Assembly: GCA_019348365.1 (NCBI GenBank)
Contig: JAHWJO010000381.1
Span: forward strand, 1-5,038
From: Armatimonadota bacterium
GTDB taxonomy: Bacteria > Armatimonadota > DTGP01 > JAHWJO01
Direction of reading: 5' to 3'
DNA: 5,038 bases
The translations under genes were made by a program, and so were the position numbers. Positions 1 to 5,038 of this stretch are shown piece by piece; position 1 is the first letter of the stretch; the number at the start of each line of letters is the position of its first letter. The notes below the pieces were generated by a model. That model was given only the letters and a program-made list of their open reading frames with translations. It searched no databases and was not told where the DNA came from.

Positions 1-42
1 CCAGTTTAGCCTCGGAAGGGAGTTCCTTCAAAACTTTAGTGG

Positions 43-51
43 TGATATACT
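43..51 (+). promoter_or_regulatory. Possible extended -10 promoter element
   Basis: TGATATACT reads as a TGn extended -10 followed by TATACT, five of six bases matching TATAAT. Seventeen bases upstream the -35 position holds TTCCTT (23-28), a poor match, which an extended -10 can tolerate. Transcription would start near 58. No clear gene follows, so the product would be an untranslated RNA or this is a leftover of a lost gene. A chance match in AT-rich DNA is quite possible. Confidence 0.2.
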
Positions 52-179
52 AGTCTTATGAACGATGGGATACATTCCCATGATACCGGATCTCTCCGGC
101 CTCGTAAATTCACCCCGTAAAAGGAGAATTTCTTCCCTTTGACGAGAGGAGGCGAGGTTGGCGACTTGGTAGCTATGTG

Positions 180-231
180 GAAGCCCGGCCTCTTCAGGGT
201 TCCGGCTTCATGCTGAGGGACTGCCGCTCAG
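180..231. repeat. Two adjacent short hairpins
   Basis: The first stem pairs GAAGCCCGG (180-188) with CCGGCTTC (202-209), eight pairs with one bulged C and a 13-base loop. The second pairs CTGAG (213-217) with CTCAG (227-231) across nine bases. Neither is followed by a T tract on either strand, so they are not classical intrinsic terminators. They might belong to a structured RNA, but I recognise no known family (not tRNA, tmRNA, a cobalamin riboswitch or SRP RNA). Confidence 0.35.
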
Positions 232-280
232 GCGTCACGGCTGATCGTTTCAATCCCCTATGAGCGGTGTTAATGTATGG

Positions 281-507
281 GCTACCCTCGTGCCGTTCCA
301 CTACGCGCCGGTGGTGGAGAGCGTGAAGAAGACGGGGAAGCTCCTCCTCGCCTCGGACGCGGTGGAGCGGGGGAGCATCCTTCAGACGTTCGCCCATAAG
401 ATCGGCACCCTCGCGTTTGAGTATCTGGACGCGCCGCCGGTGGGGGGGCGCGGAACGGGATCACCCCGCCCGACGAGGGGGAGGACAGCTTCTTCCCGTT
501 CCATTGA
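281..507 (+). pseudogene. 2-oxoacid dehydrogenase E1 beta subunit, C-terminal remnant, frameshifted
   Basis: This is a decayed fragment of the beta subunit of a thiamine-diphosphate-dependent 2-oxoacid dehydrogenase (pyruvate or branched-chain 2-oxoacid type), from its C-terminal transketolase-like domain. Frame one (281-442) reads ATLVPFHYAPVVESVKKTGK, then LLLASDAVERGS and LAFEYLDAPPV, the usual wording of this domain. After the seven-G run at 442-448 the homology continues in another frame (445-504) as GARNGITPPDEGEDSFFPFH, matching the conserved GxRNxITPxxExExxFFP segment, and stops at 505-507. The family is about 320-350 residues. Here roughly 250 N-terminal residues, including the cofactor-binding domain, are absent, and bases 1-280 do not encode them. 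The last ~15 residues are also missing. The ATG at 260 is in frame, but the residues before Ala281 do not fit the family. The missing N-terminus argues for a real remnant rather than only a sequencing slip in the G run. Confidence 0.8.
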
Positions 508-527
508 AGCCGGATGATGGAGAACGT

Positions 528-1475
528 TCAGTCCCCGGCGACGGTGGCGGTATACATGAGGAGGCAGCCGTCGGAATTGTCGTATAACACGGAAGACATG
601 TGGAACGTGAAGACCGGGCCCGGCTCGTCCCGCCGGGTGGCCTGATACATGGCCGTCCCCGGATTGCCCGAAATACCCATGCCGAATCCCGCGCTGGTTG
701 CGAGAGTGGCGGGCGCCTCGCTGTTCCGCTGGCGTACGATCTGCCACACTTTTCCGTCCGTGATTCTCAGGTGGGCCTCGCTTTGCTTCACGGAGGGGAG
801 ATCAACGCAGATGCATAACACACTGGGCATTCCGGGGCCGAAGCTAAGGGTGGTGCTGGCACTGGGGGCGAGACGGATGCGGCCCGACTTGACGGTTTCT
901 TTTGAAAGAAACGTCGCGTCGCTCTCCGCTTTCGTGTAGTAGTTGGTGGTATCCACGCCGCCGGCGTCGCCCTTCTCGCCTTTATCTCCCTTCACTCCGT
1001 TGCAGAGAAGATTGCCGCTGCTCCCGTCGTTGATGAGGTAGCCCCCGGCGGGACAGGCAGGGCCGGGCGGCACGAGCGTGACGGTCACGGAGGTCCCCGG
1101 CGTTCCGGGATCGCCCTGCGGGCCGGGATCGCCCTTCTCGCCTTTATCGCCCGTGTCGCCTTTGGGTCCTTGCGGGCCGGTTTCCCCCTTTTCTCCCTGC
1201 GGCCCCTGAGGTCCCACAGGGCCGGGATCGCCCTGGGGGCCGGCGGGGCTTTGCGGGCCGACGGGACCTTGCGGGCCGGGAGGGCCCTGAAGGAGCCACT
1301 CCATCGGGATCTCGGAGTTGCGGCACTCCCCGGGGGAGTCCACCTTGCGAAGCTTTCCGTTATTCTTATGATAGCAGGCGTAGACCGCATCCGAGTCGGG
1401 GACGGAGGTCTTCGCCGCGTAGGCCGGGGAGAGGGCAAGAAGACTGAACAGGAAGATTAAGAGGGGTCGATACAT
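528..1475 (-). CDS. Secreted collagen-like protein with C-terminal domain of unknown function
   Basis: This 315-residue exported protein has clear modules. Residues 1-20 are a signal peptide (hydrophobic MYRPLLIFLFSLLALSPAYA, AxA-type cleavage after Ala20). Residues 28-60 form a small module with Cys34 and Cys51 of the type that often precedes bacterial collagen repeats (VYACYHKNNGKLRKV, then a PGEC). Residues 64-127 are Gly-X-Y, 21 triplets in perfect phase except Ser76 in place of Gly. Residues 128-159 carry TSVTVTLVPPGP and Cys141/Cys158, a likely disulfide-closed linker. A second Gly-X-Y block of four triplets spans 160-172. Residues 177-192 (NYYTKAESDATFLSK) resemble the YTKxExD element of phage tail fibres. 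Residues 193-315 are a Cys-containing domain I do not recognise. A collagen stalk implies a trimer outside the cytoplasm or on the cell surface; a role in adhesion or matrix is inference only. The start is supported by GAGGAG eight bases upstream. No membrane anchor or LPxTG motif is visible. Confidence 0.9.
   Translation of the reverse strand: MYRPLLIFLFSLLALSPAYAAKTSVPDSDAVYACYHKNNGKLRKVDSPGECRNSEIPMEWLLQGPPGPQGPVGPQSPAGPQGDPGPVGPQGPQGEKGETGPQGPKGDTGDKGEKGDPGPQGDPGTPGTSVTVTLVPPGPACPAGGYLINDGSSGNLLCNGVKGDKGEKGDAGGVDTTNYYTKAESDATFLSKETVKSGRIRLAPSASTTLSFGPGMPSVLCICVDLPSVKQSEAHLRITDGKVWQIVRQRNSEAPATLATSAGFGMGISGNPGTAMYQATRRDEPGPVFTFHMSSVLYDNSDGCLLMYTATVAGD
967..986 (-). repeat. 20-base direct repeat copy (partner at 1129-1148)
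   Basis: Bases 967-986 and 1129-1148 are identical over 20 bases. In the protein they encode GDKGEKGD at residues 163-170 (second Gly-X-Y block) and 109-116 (first block). Identical codon choice, not only identical residues, suggests the short second collagen block arose by duplication from the long first block. Confidence 0.75.
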
Positions 1476-1483
1476 GAACGGTT

Positions 1484-1489
1484 CTCCTC
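1484..1489 (-). promoter_or_regulatory. Ribosome binding site of the collagen-like gene
   Basis: On the minus strand this reads GAGGAG, within TGAGGAGAAC, with an eight-base gap to the ATG at 1475. It is a near-ideal Shine-Dalgarno sequence and fixes the start of the collagen-like gene at the codon that opens its signal peptide. Confidence 0.8.
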
Positions 1490-1625
1490 AAAGGATGTCG
1501 TAGAGTATCAGGGGAACGATGAGGATCTCTCCTCCGGGGGGAGGGGAGCGTTTCCCTTCGTGTGTCAGGAAGCAAGGCCCTGAATTGAGTGCCTCCTATA
1601 TCGGGGCCTCTGTCGCTCTACAGAT

Positions 1626-1635
1626 ACGATATCGT
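1626..1635. repeat. Perfect palindrome ACGATATCGT
   Basis: This ten-base perfect palindrome lies in the AT-richest part of the divergent intergenic region, overlapping the weak leftward promoter candidate. The position would suit a dimeric repressor or activator site controlling either flanking gene. There is only one copy and no known operator is matched, so a regulatory role is a guess. Confidence 0.3.
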
Positions 1636-1843
1636 TTTCCACTCGTGCAAACAACTCCTGTAGCGATCACAGCAGGTCCTTTCATGCCTTGTACCCGGCG
1701 AATCAACGACCCCGGGACTCACAAACTCTTGGCCTCCTAAAAGAAAGGGGATGCGGTTGGATGCTGCCCTCGCCCTCGATTCCCGGCGGATTTCCGGACA
1801 GCGGGTAGGGGAAGTACCGCCGGGGGAAGAACGGGATACTGAG

Positions 1844-3028
1844 GTGTTTCGGAAACGGAGGGTAACGGACTGGATACCGAAGGATCCCCCCGGCGCGCTC
1901 CTGATCGTGCTGGACAGCGTCGGCATCGGCGACGCCCCCGATGCCGACGCTTACCATGACCGGGGCGCGGACACCCTCCACCACATCCTGGACCGCTGCC
2001 CGGACCTCCGGCTCCCGGCCCTGGGGTCATTGGGGCTGGGGCACGTCCTCGGGCGCAGCCCCGCCGCAACGCTTCAGGGGAGCTACGGGCGGATGCGGGA
2101 GCGGTCGGCGGGGAAGGACAGCACGACGGGCCACTGGGAGATCGCCGGGGCGGTCCTCGACGAGCCGTTCGGCGGGAACGAAACGTTCCCGCCGGAGCTG
2201 ATCGAGGCCATCGAGTCGGAGTGCGGCGTTCGGTTCCTCGGCAACGTCCCCGCGAGCGGCACGGCGATCATCGAAGCGTTGGGGGAAGAGCACTTCCGCA
2301 CCGGTCGGCCCCTCCTCTACACCTCCACCGACTCGGTCCTCCAGATCGCCGCGCACGAAGAGATCGTCCCCATGGAGCGCCTGTACGCGATCTGCCGGGT
2401 CGTCCGACGCTGCGGGGACGCCTACCGGATCGGGCGCGTCATCGCCCGCCCGTTCATCGGGGAGCCGGGGCATTTCACCCGCACCGCCGCGCGGCACGAC
2501 TTCTCCATGGAGCCGCCCCGCACCGTCCTGGATGCGATCCGCGACGCGGGACTCCCGGTGAAAGCCGTCGGGAAGGTGGCGGACCTCTTCGCGGGGAAGG
2601 GGATTACCGAATCGCATCCCACCGGCTCCAACCGCGAGGGCATGGAGCGGATCGCGGCCCTCTGGCCGGAGACGGATCGGGGACTCGTCTTCGCCAACCT
2701 CGTCGATTTCGACGTGCTGTACGGCCACCGCCGGGACGCGGAGGGGTACGCCCATGCGCCCAAGGAATTCGATGACTGGCTCGACGGTTTTCTCCCCCGG
2801 TGCCGCCCGGAGGACCTGGTGATCGTCACCGGCGACCACGGCAACGATCCGACGTATCGGGGGACCGACCACACCCGCGAGCAGGTCCCCCTCCTCGTCC
2901 GCTATGCGAATCGTACGGAGGACCTGGGGCTGCGGGAGACGTTCGCCGACGTGGCGGCGACCCTCGCCGCGTTCTTCCGGTTGGAAGCGGGTTGGCCCGT
3001 GGGAACGCCGGTTATGGAGTTTCCCTGA
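1844..3028 (+). CDS. deoB: Phosphopentomutase
   Basis: Cytoplasmic, Mn-dependent enzyme of the alkaline phosphatase superfamily that interconverts (deoxy)ribose-1-phosphate and (deoxy)ribose-5-phosphate, joining nucleoside breakdown and salvage to the pentose phosphate pathway. Numbering from the GTG at 1844 (394 residues; family about 390-407), the key residues by family analogy are Asp24 in LDSVGIGDAPDA, the phosphorylated Thr95 in GKDSTTGHWE, Asp290 and His295 in DFDVLYGH, Asp331/His332 in TGDHGND, and His343 in TDHT. The section between about 100 and 220 is the family's cap domain. The frame is also open to ATG 1751, which would add 31 residues unlike any DeoB and has AAAGGGG directly against the ATG, too close for good initiation. 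GTG 1844 has GGGA seven bases upstream and gives the expected length, but still places about 17 residues before the conserved strand, so the start is uncertain. The next gene follows after three bases. Function is near certain. Confidence 0.93.
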   Translation: MFRKRRVTDWIPKDPPGALLIVLDSVGIGDAPDADAYHDRGADTLHHILDRCPDLRLPALGSLGLGHVLGRSPAATLQGSYGRMRERSAGKDSTTGHWEIAGAVLDEPFGGNETFPPELIEAIESECGVRFLGNVPASGTAIIEALGEEHFRTGRPLLYTSTDSVLQIAAHEEIVPMERLYAICRVVRRCGDAYRIGRVIARPFIGEPGHFTRTAARHDFSMEPPRTVLDAIRDAGLPVKAVGKVADLFAGKGITESHPTGSNREGMERIAALWPETDRGLVFANLVDFDVLYGHRRDAEGYAHAPKEFDDWLDGFLPRCRPEDLVIVTGDHGNDPTYRGTDHTREQVPLLVRYANRTEDLGLRETFADVAATLAAFFRLEAGWPVGTPVMEFP

Positions 3029-3031
3029 CCC

Positions 3032-3640
3032 ATGGGCACGACGTTCCTCCTCATCCGGCACGCCTCCCACGACCTGCTGGGTCGCGCCCTCACCGGGCGG
3101 ATGCCGGGCGTCTCCCTGAACGCCCAGGGACGGGCCGAGTCCGAATCGTTGGCCGAGCGCCTCTCCGCCCTCCCGATCCGCGCCGTCTACGCCAGCCCGC
3201 TGGAACGGGCGCGCGAGACCGCCGCCCCCCTTGCCGAACGGCTGGGGCTACCGGTTCATGTGGCGGAGGAGATCGGGGAGATCGACTACGGGGAGTGGAC
3301 GGGCCGCCCGTTCGAGGCGCTGAACGACCACCCGAAGTGGAGCGATTACAACAGCTTCCGGAGCGGCACGCGCATCCCCGGCGGCGAGATGATGCTCGAA
3401 GCGCAGGCGCGGATCGTCACCTTCATGGAGCGGCTCCGGGAGCGCCATCCCGATCAGGCCGTGGCGCTCGTCGGGCACGGGGACGTGCTCAAATCCGCCG
3501 TTGCTTACTTCCTCGGCGCGCCGCTGGACCTGTTCCAGCGGATCGAGATCGGCCCCGCGACCGTAAGCGCGGTGGAGCTGAACGACTGGGGGCCACGCGT
3601 CCTGTGCGTGAACCACGCCGGGCCGCTGCCGGAGATCTGA
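3032..3640 (+). CDS. Histidine phosphatase superfamily protein (phosphoglycerate mutase-like)
   Basis: This 202-residue protein is a branch 1 histidine phosphatase, which works through a phosphohistidine intermediate. The core is complete: Arg9-His10 in LLIRHASH (RHA where RHG is commoner), Arg59 in SPLERARET, Glu83 in GEIDYGEWTG as proton donor, and His149 in LVGHGD. Length and motifs fit the small phosphatases of the CobC/GpmB/PhoE type rather than the ~250-residue glycolytic mutase GpmA. There is no signal peptide, so it is cytoplasmic. It begins three bases after the deoB stop, with GGAG (3016-3019) inside the deoB end serving at a 12-base spacing, so translation is probably coupled. Coupling to deoB suggests a sugar-phosphate or nucleotide-derived substrate; alpha-ribazole phosphatase is one option, but no cobalamin gene is in view. 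Substrate unknown. Confidence 0.9.
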   Translation: MGTTFLLIRHASHDLLGRALTGRMPGVSLNAQGRAESESLAERLSALPIRAVYASPLERARETAAPLAERLGLPVHVAEEIGEIDYGEWTGRPFEALNDHPKWSDYNSFRSGTRIPGGEMMLEAQARIVTFMERLRERHPDQAVALVGHGDVLKSAVAYFLGAPLDLFQRIEIGPATVSAVELNDWGPRVLCVNHAGPLPEI

Positions 3641-3688
3641 AATAATCTTACGGCGAATCCAGCCCCCGCGATCCCGTTCTCTTTCCGG

Positions 3689-4882
3689 TCATCCTTCAAA
3701 TCCCGCCATGGCATGAAAGATTCGGGGGCGGGACGGGCGCGGCTCGGCCAGCGCATCTTCGTAGATGGAGAGGAGGCGTTCCGTCGCCGCGCGCTCGCTG
3801 AAACGGTCCGCCCCTTCGGCGGCGGTTTTCGCCATCCGCTCCCGGCGGCCCGGCTCGACCAGCAGGTCCAACGCGCCCCGCGCCAGCGCATCCGGAGTGG
3901 CTTCGACCAGCAGCCCGTCCTCCCCGTGCCGGATGACCGCTTTCGACCCGTACGCATCGGCGGCGACGCAGGGCAGCCCGGCGGCGAGGGCTTCGCACAG
4001 CACCAGACCCTGCGTGTCCGTCACCGAAGGGAAGAGGAACAGGTCTCCGGCGCGAAGGTGGCGGTTCCGGCTCCGGGGCTTCTGCCACCCCGCAAACGTC
4101 ACGCGGCTTTCCAATCCCTGCTCCTTCACCAGCGCCCGGAGCGTTACTTCCTCCTGCCCCCCGCCGACGAGCATGAGATGCGCTTTCGAGCGGGCGGCGG
4201 CGATCCGGGTGAAGGCCTCGATCAGCGTGCAGACGTTCTTCTCTTTCGCCAGCCGCCCGACGAAGACGATCAACTCCGCATCCGGGGCGATGCCGTACTG
4301 CTCCCGGATACCGGCGGGATCGGCGGCGCGAACGGCGCTGAGGTCCACCCCCGTCGGCGCGACGCAGATGGGGCGGGTGACGCCGTAATCGAGGAGCACC
4401 TGCCGGATCGGCTCGGTGGGGACGATCACCCGGTCGGTCCGGTTGCAGTAGAGCCGGGTCCACGCCACCACCCCGATCCGCGACACCACCTTGGGGAGCG
4501 GGACGTAATGGACGTACTCGGTGTAGAGGGTGTGGTTCGTCATCACGAGCGGGAGGTTGAGCCAGCGCGCCCAGCGCGCCCCCGCCGTGCCGAGCACGAA
4601 CGGCGATTGCGTGTGGATGATCTGGAGGCGGGCCTGCCGCATGATCGGGACCATGGACGGCCAGATCGGCACCGCGATGTTGTACCCCTGCTCGTAAGGG
4701 GTGAGGATGCCGGGGTAGCGATGGACGGGGTAGTCGCTGGTATCGACGTAGCCGGGATAGTGGGGAGCGAAGACGTGGACTTCGTGGCCCATCCGGGTCA
4801 GGTGTTTCGCGAAGCTCTGCACGGAGTAGGACGCCCCGTTGACCACCGGGCAGAAGCTTTCAGTAAATATCCCGATTCTCAT
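3689..4882 (-). CDS. GT4-family glycosyltransferase, probably lipid-directed
   Basis: This 397-residue retaining glycosyltransferase has two Rossmann-like domains (GT-B fold). The N-terminal acceptor domain (about 1-180) carries TESFCPVVNGASYSV (7-21), IIHTQSPFVLG (88-98) and TNHTLYTEYVHYVPLP (115-130) with the probable active-site His117. The C-terminal sugar-nucleotide domain carries VGRLAKEKN (208-216), whose Arg210 and Lys215 should bind the donor phosphates, and SVTDTQGLVLCEALAAG (286-302), the EX7E motif with Asp289 and Glu297. The HTxSPF plus YxEYVHY wording resembles diacylglycerol glucosyltransferases (MgtA/Ugt type), suggesting a membrane lipid acceptor at the inner leaflet; this is inference. 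No transmembrane helix is evident. Minus-strand GAGAAGG just before the ATG gives a moderate, close Shine-Dalgarno. It converges on the phosphatase gene across 48 bases with no obvious terminator, and follows a partial upstream gene by 19 bases. Confidence 0.9.
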   Translation of the reverse strand: MRIGIFTESFCPVVNGASYSVQSFAKHLTRMGHEVHVFAPHYPGYVDTSDYPVHRYPGILTPYEQGYNIAVPIWPSMVPIMRQARLQIIHTQSPFVLGTAGARWARWLNLPLVMTNHTLYTEYVHYVPLPKVVSRIGVVAWTRLYCNRTDRVIVPTEPIRQVLLDYGVTRPICVAPTGVDLSAVRAADPAGIREQYGIAPDAELIVFVGRLAKEKNVCTLIEAFTRIAAARSKAHLMLVGGGQEEVTLRALVKEQGLESRVTFAGWQKPRSRNRHLRAGDLFLFPSVTDTQGLVLCEALAAGLPCVAADAYGSKAVIRHGEDGLLVEATPDALARGALDLLVEPGRRERMAKTAAEGADRFSERAATERLLSIYEDALAEPRPSRPRIFHAMAGFEG

Positions 4883-4901
4883 GGCCTTCTCTCAGCGGGA
4901 G

Positions 4902-5036
4902 TTACGAAGGGCGATCCTGCAGCGCAGGATCGTTCCGCTCTCCGCTCGCCCGCTCGGAAGGCGACCGGGATGCTTCCGGCTTCCCTCCGTCCGCCCCCTC
5001 CGTTCCATCCGACACCTGATCTTTGGACAGGGTCGC
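4902..5036 (-). CDS. C-terminal end of an unidentified protein (runs off the window)
   Basis: The minus strand is open from the window edge to a TAA at 4902-4904 in a frame giving 44 residues (ATLSKDQVSDGTEGADG, then PEASRSPSERASGERNDP and ALQDRPS). The composition is hydrophilic, rich in Ser, Gly, Glu and Arg, as in a disordered tail. This frame has G-rich first and GC-rich third codon positions, and its stop leaves 19 bases to the glycosyltransferase ATG, a typical operon spacing. The other two frames are also open, one ending in an ATGA overlap with the next start, so the frame choice is not certain. No family can be named. Confidence 0.45.
   Translation of the reverse strand, partial: ATLSKDQVSDGTEGADGGKPEASRSPSERASGERNDPALQDRPS
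4912..4932. repeat. Perfect 9-bp inverted repeat (hairpin)
   Basis: CGATCCTGC (4912-4920) and GCAGGATCG (4924-4932) are exact reverse complements around a three-base loop. On the minus strand the hairpin ends seven bases before the TAA of the partial upstream gene and about 30 bases before the glycosyltransferase start. No T tract follows on either strand, so it is not a classical intrinsic terminator. It could slow decay of the upstream message or modulate expression between the two genes. Confidence 0.6.
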
Positions 5037-5038
5037 AC

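Larger units (their letters stand above)
1..280. other. Non-coding, relatively AT-rich stretch without a recognised gene
   Basis: No reading frame here is long or recognisable. The ATG at 58 opens only a 20-codon frame (stop at 118-120). The frame starting after that stop runs about 30 codons to a TGA near 210 and resembles nothing I know. G+C is about 42% in bases 1-60, 48% in 61-120 and 52% in 121-180, against 70-75% in deoB, so the stretch has a different history or is decayed. It contains a possible extended -10 box (43-51), a short inverted repeat ATGGGA/TCCCAT (65-70 and 76-81), and two hairpins at 180-231. The E1 beta remnant begins abruptly at about 281. Confidence 0.6.
1476..1843. 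other. Divergent intergenic region between the collagen-like gene and deoB
   Basis: About 370 bases separate the collagen-like gene (leftward) from the likely deoB start (rightward), or 275 bases if deoB starts at ATG 1751. G+C drops to about 48% at 1621-1680. It should hold promoters for both genes. A weak leftward candidate on the minus strand is TTGCAC (about 1645-1650) with TATCTG 18 bases later; I found no convincing rightward -35/-10 pair. Also present are a ten-base palindrome (1626-1635), a long-looped inverted repeat AGGCCC/GGGCCT (1575-1580 with 1604-1609), and CCTCC-GGGG-GGAGG near 1531-1544. No tRNA, small gene or recognisable riboswitch is seen. Confidence 0.5.

Noticed and set aside
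194..397. Minus-strand 67-residue open frame over the left end
   Set aside because: It runs antisense across the E1 beta remnant, has no ribosome site or recognisable motif, and is explained as a shadow frame in GC-rich DNA.
1085..1460. Open frames on both strands inside the collagen-like gene
   Set aside because: They are Arg/Pro/Ala-rich shadows of the Gly-X-Y repeat codons, with no independent start signal or family.
2027..3070. 347-residue minus-strand frame opposite deoB
   Set aside because: It is antisense to a clearly functional phosphopentomutase, rich in Arg/Gly/Asp as expected for a complementary GC-rich frame, and has no domain.
2800..3645. 281-residue plus-strand frame overlapping deoB and the phosphatase gene
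   Set aside because: It is a shifted frame of two well-supported genes, Arg/Gly/Pro-rich and without motifs.
3641..3688. Bidirectional terminator between the converging phosphatase and glycosyltransferase genes
   Set aside because: I looked for a stem with flanking A/T runs in these 48 bases and found none.
4061..4091. Frameshift in the glycosyltransferase near residues 268-277
   Set aside because: KPRSRNRHLRAGD departs from the usual PREL..YYRAAD wording, but the frame resumes correctly at DLFLFPS without a net shift, so it is ordinary divergence.
4912..4932. Rho-independent terminator
   Set aside because: The stem is strong but no run of T follows on either strand, and a gene start lies about 30 bases downstream.
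1..5038. Defence island, CRISPR array, insertion sequence, tRNA or attachment site
   Set aside because: No transposase, nuclease, helicase, repeat array or tRNA fold was seen on either strand; only one isolated repeat-like string at 247-275.

Overview
The window comes from a GC-rich bacterium. Coding stretches reach about 70-75% G+C, while the first ~180 bases and parts of the 1476-1843 gap fall to about 42-52%. Three things point to a Gram-negative, Deltaproteobacteria/Desulfobacterota-like organism, but only weakly: the wording of the 2-oxoacid dehydrogenase remnant, a secreted collagen-like protein with a conserved Cys-containing head module, and the overall composition. No 16S, tRNA or lineage-specific marker is present.

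Layout. Bases 1-280 are a relatively AT-rich stretch with no recognisable gene. It may hold an extended -10 promoter and two small hairpins. It abuts, at about 281, a broken C-terminal fragment of a 2-oxoacid dehydrogenase E1 beta subunit (about 281-507, + strand), whose frame slips at a run of seven G. On the minus strand, ending just after that remnant, is a complete exported collagen-like protein (528-1475) with a signal peptide, two Gly-X-Y blocks and a C-terminal domain of unknown function. Bases 1476-1843 are a divergent intergenic region.

On the plus strand follow phosphopentomutase (deoB, about 1844-3028) and, three bases later, a histidine-phosphatase-superfamily protein (3032-3640). 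These two are very probably one transcript. They converge on a minus-strand GT4 glycosyltransferase (3689-4882), which lies 19 bases downstream of what looks like the end of another minus-strand gene running off the window (4902-5036). A perfect 9-bp inverted repeat (4912-4932) sits in the last codons of that gene.

How the genes relate. DeoB interconverts ribose-1-phosphate and ribose-5-phosphate, linking nucleoside salvage to central metabolism. The coupled phosphatase probably acts on a small phosphorylated metabolite, but its substrate cannot be read from sequence. The glycosyltransferase most resembles the diacylglycerol/lipid-type GT4 enzymes and may form a small operon with the truncated upstream gene. 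The collagen-like protein stands alone beside decayed DNA. I found no defence system, CRISPR array, transposase, tRNA or rRNA. The most unusual items are the collagen-like protein's architecture and the decayed, compositionally distinct left end.
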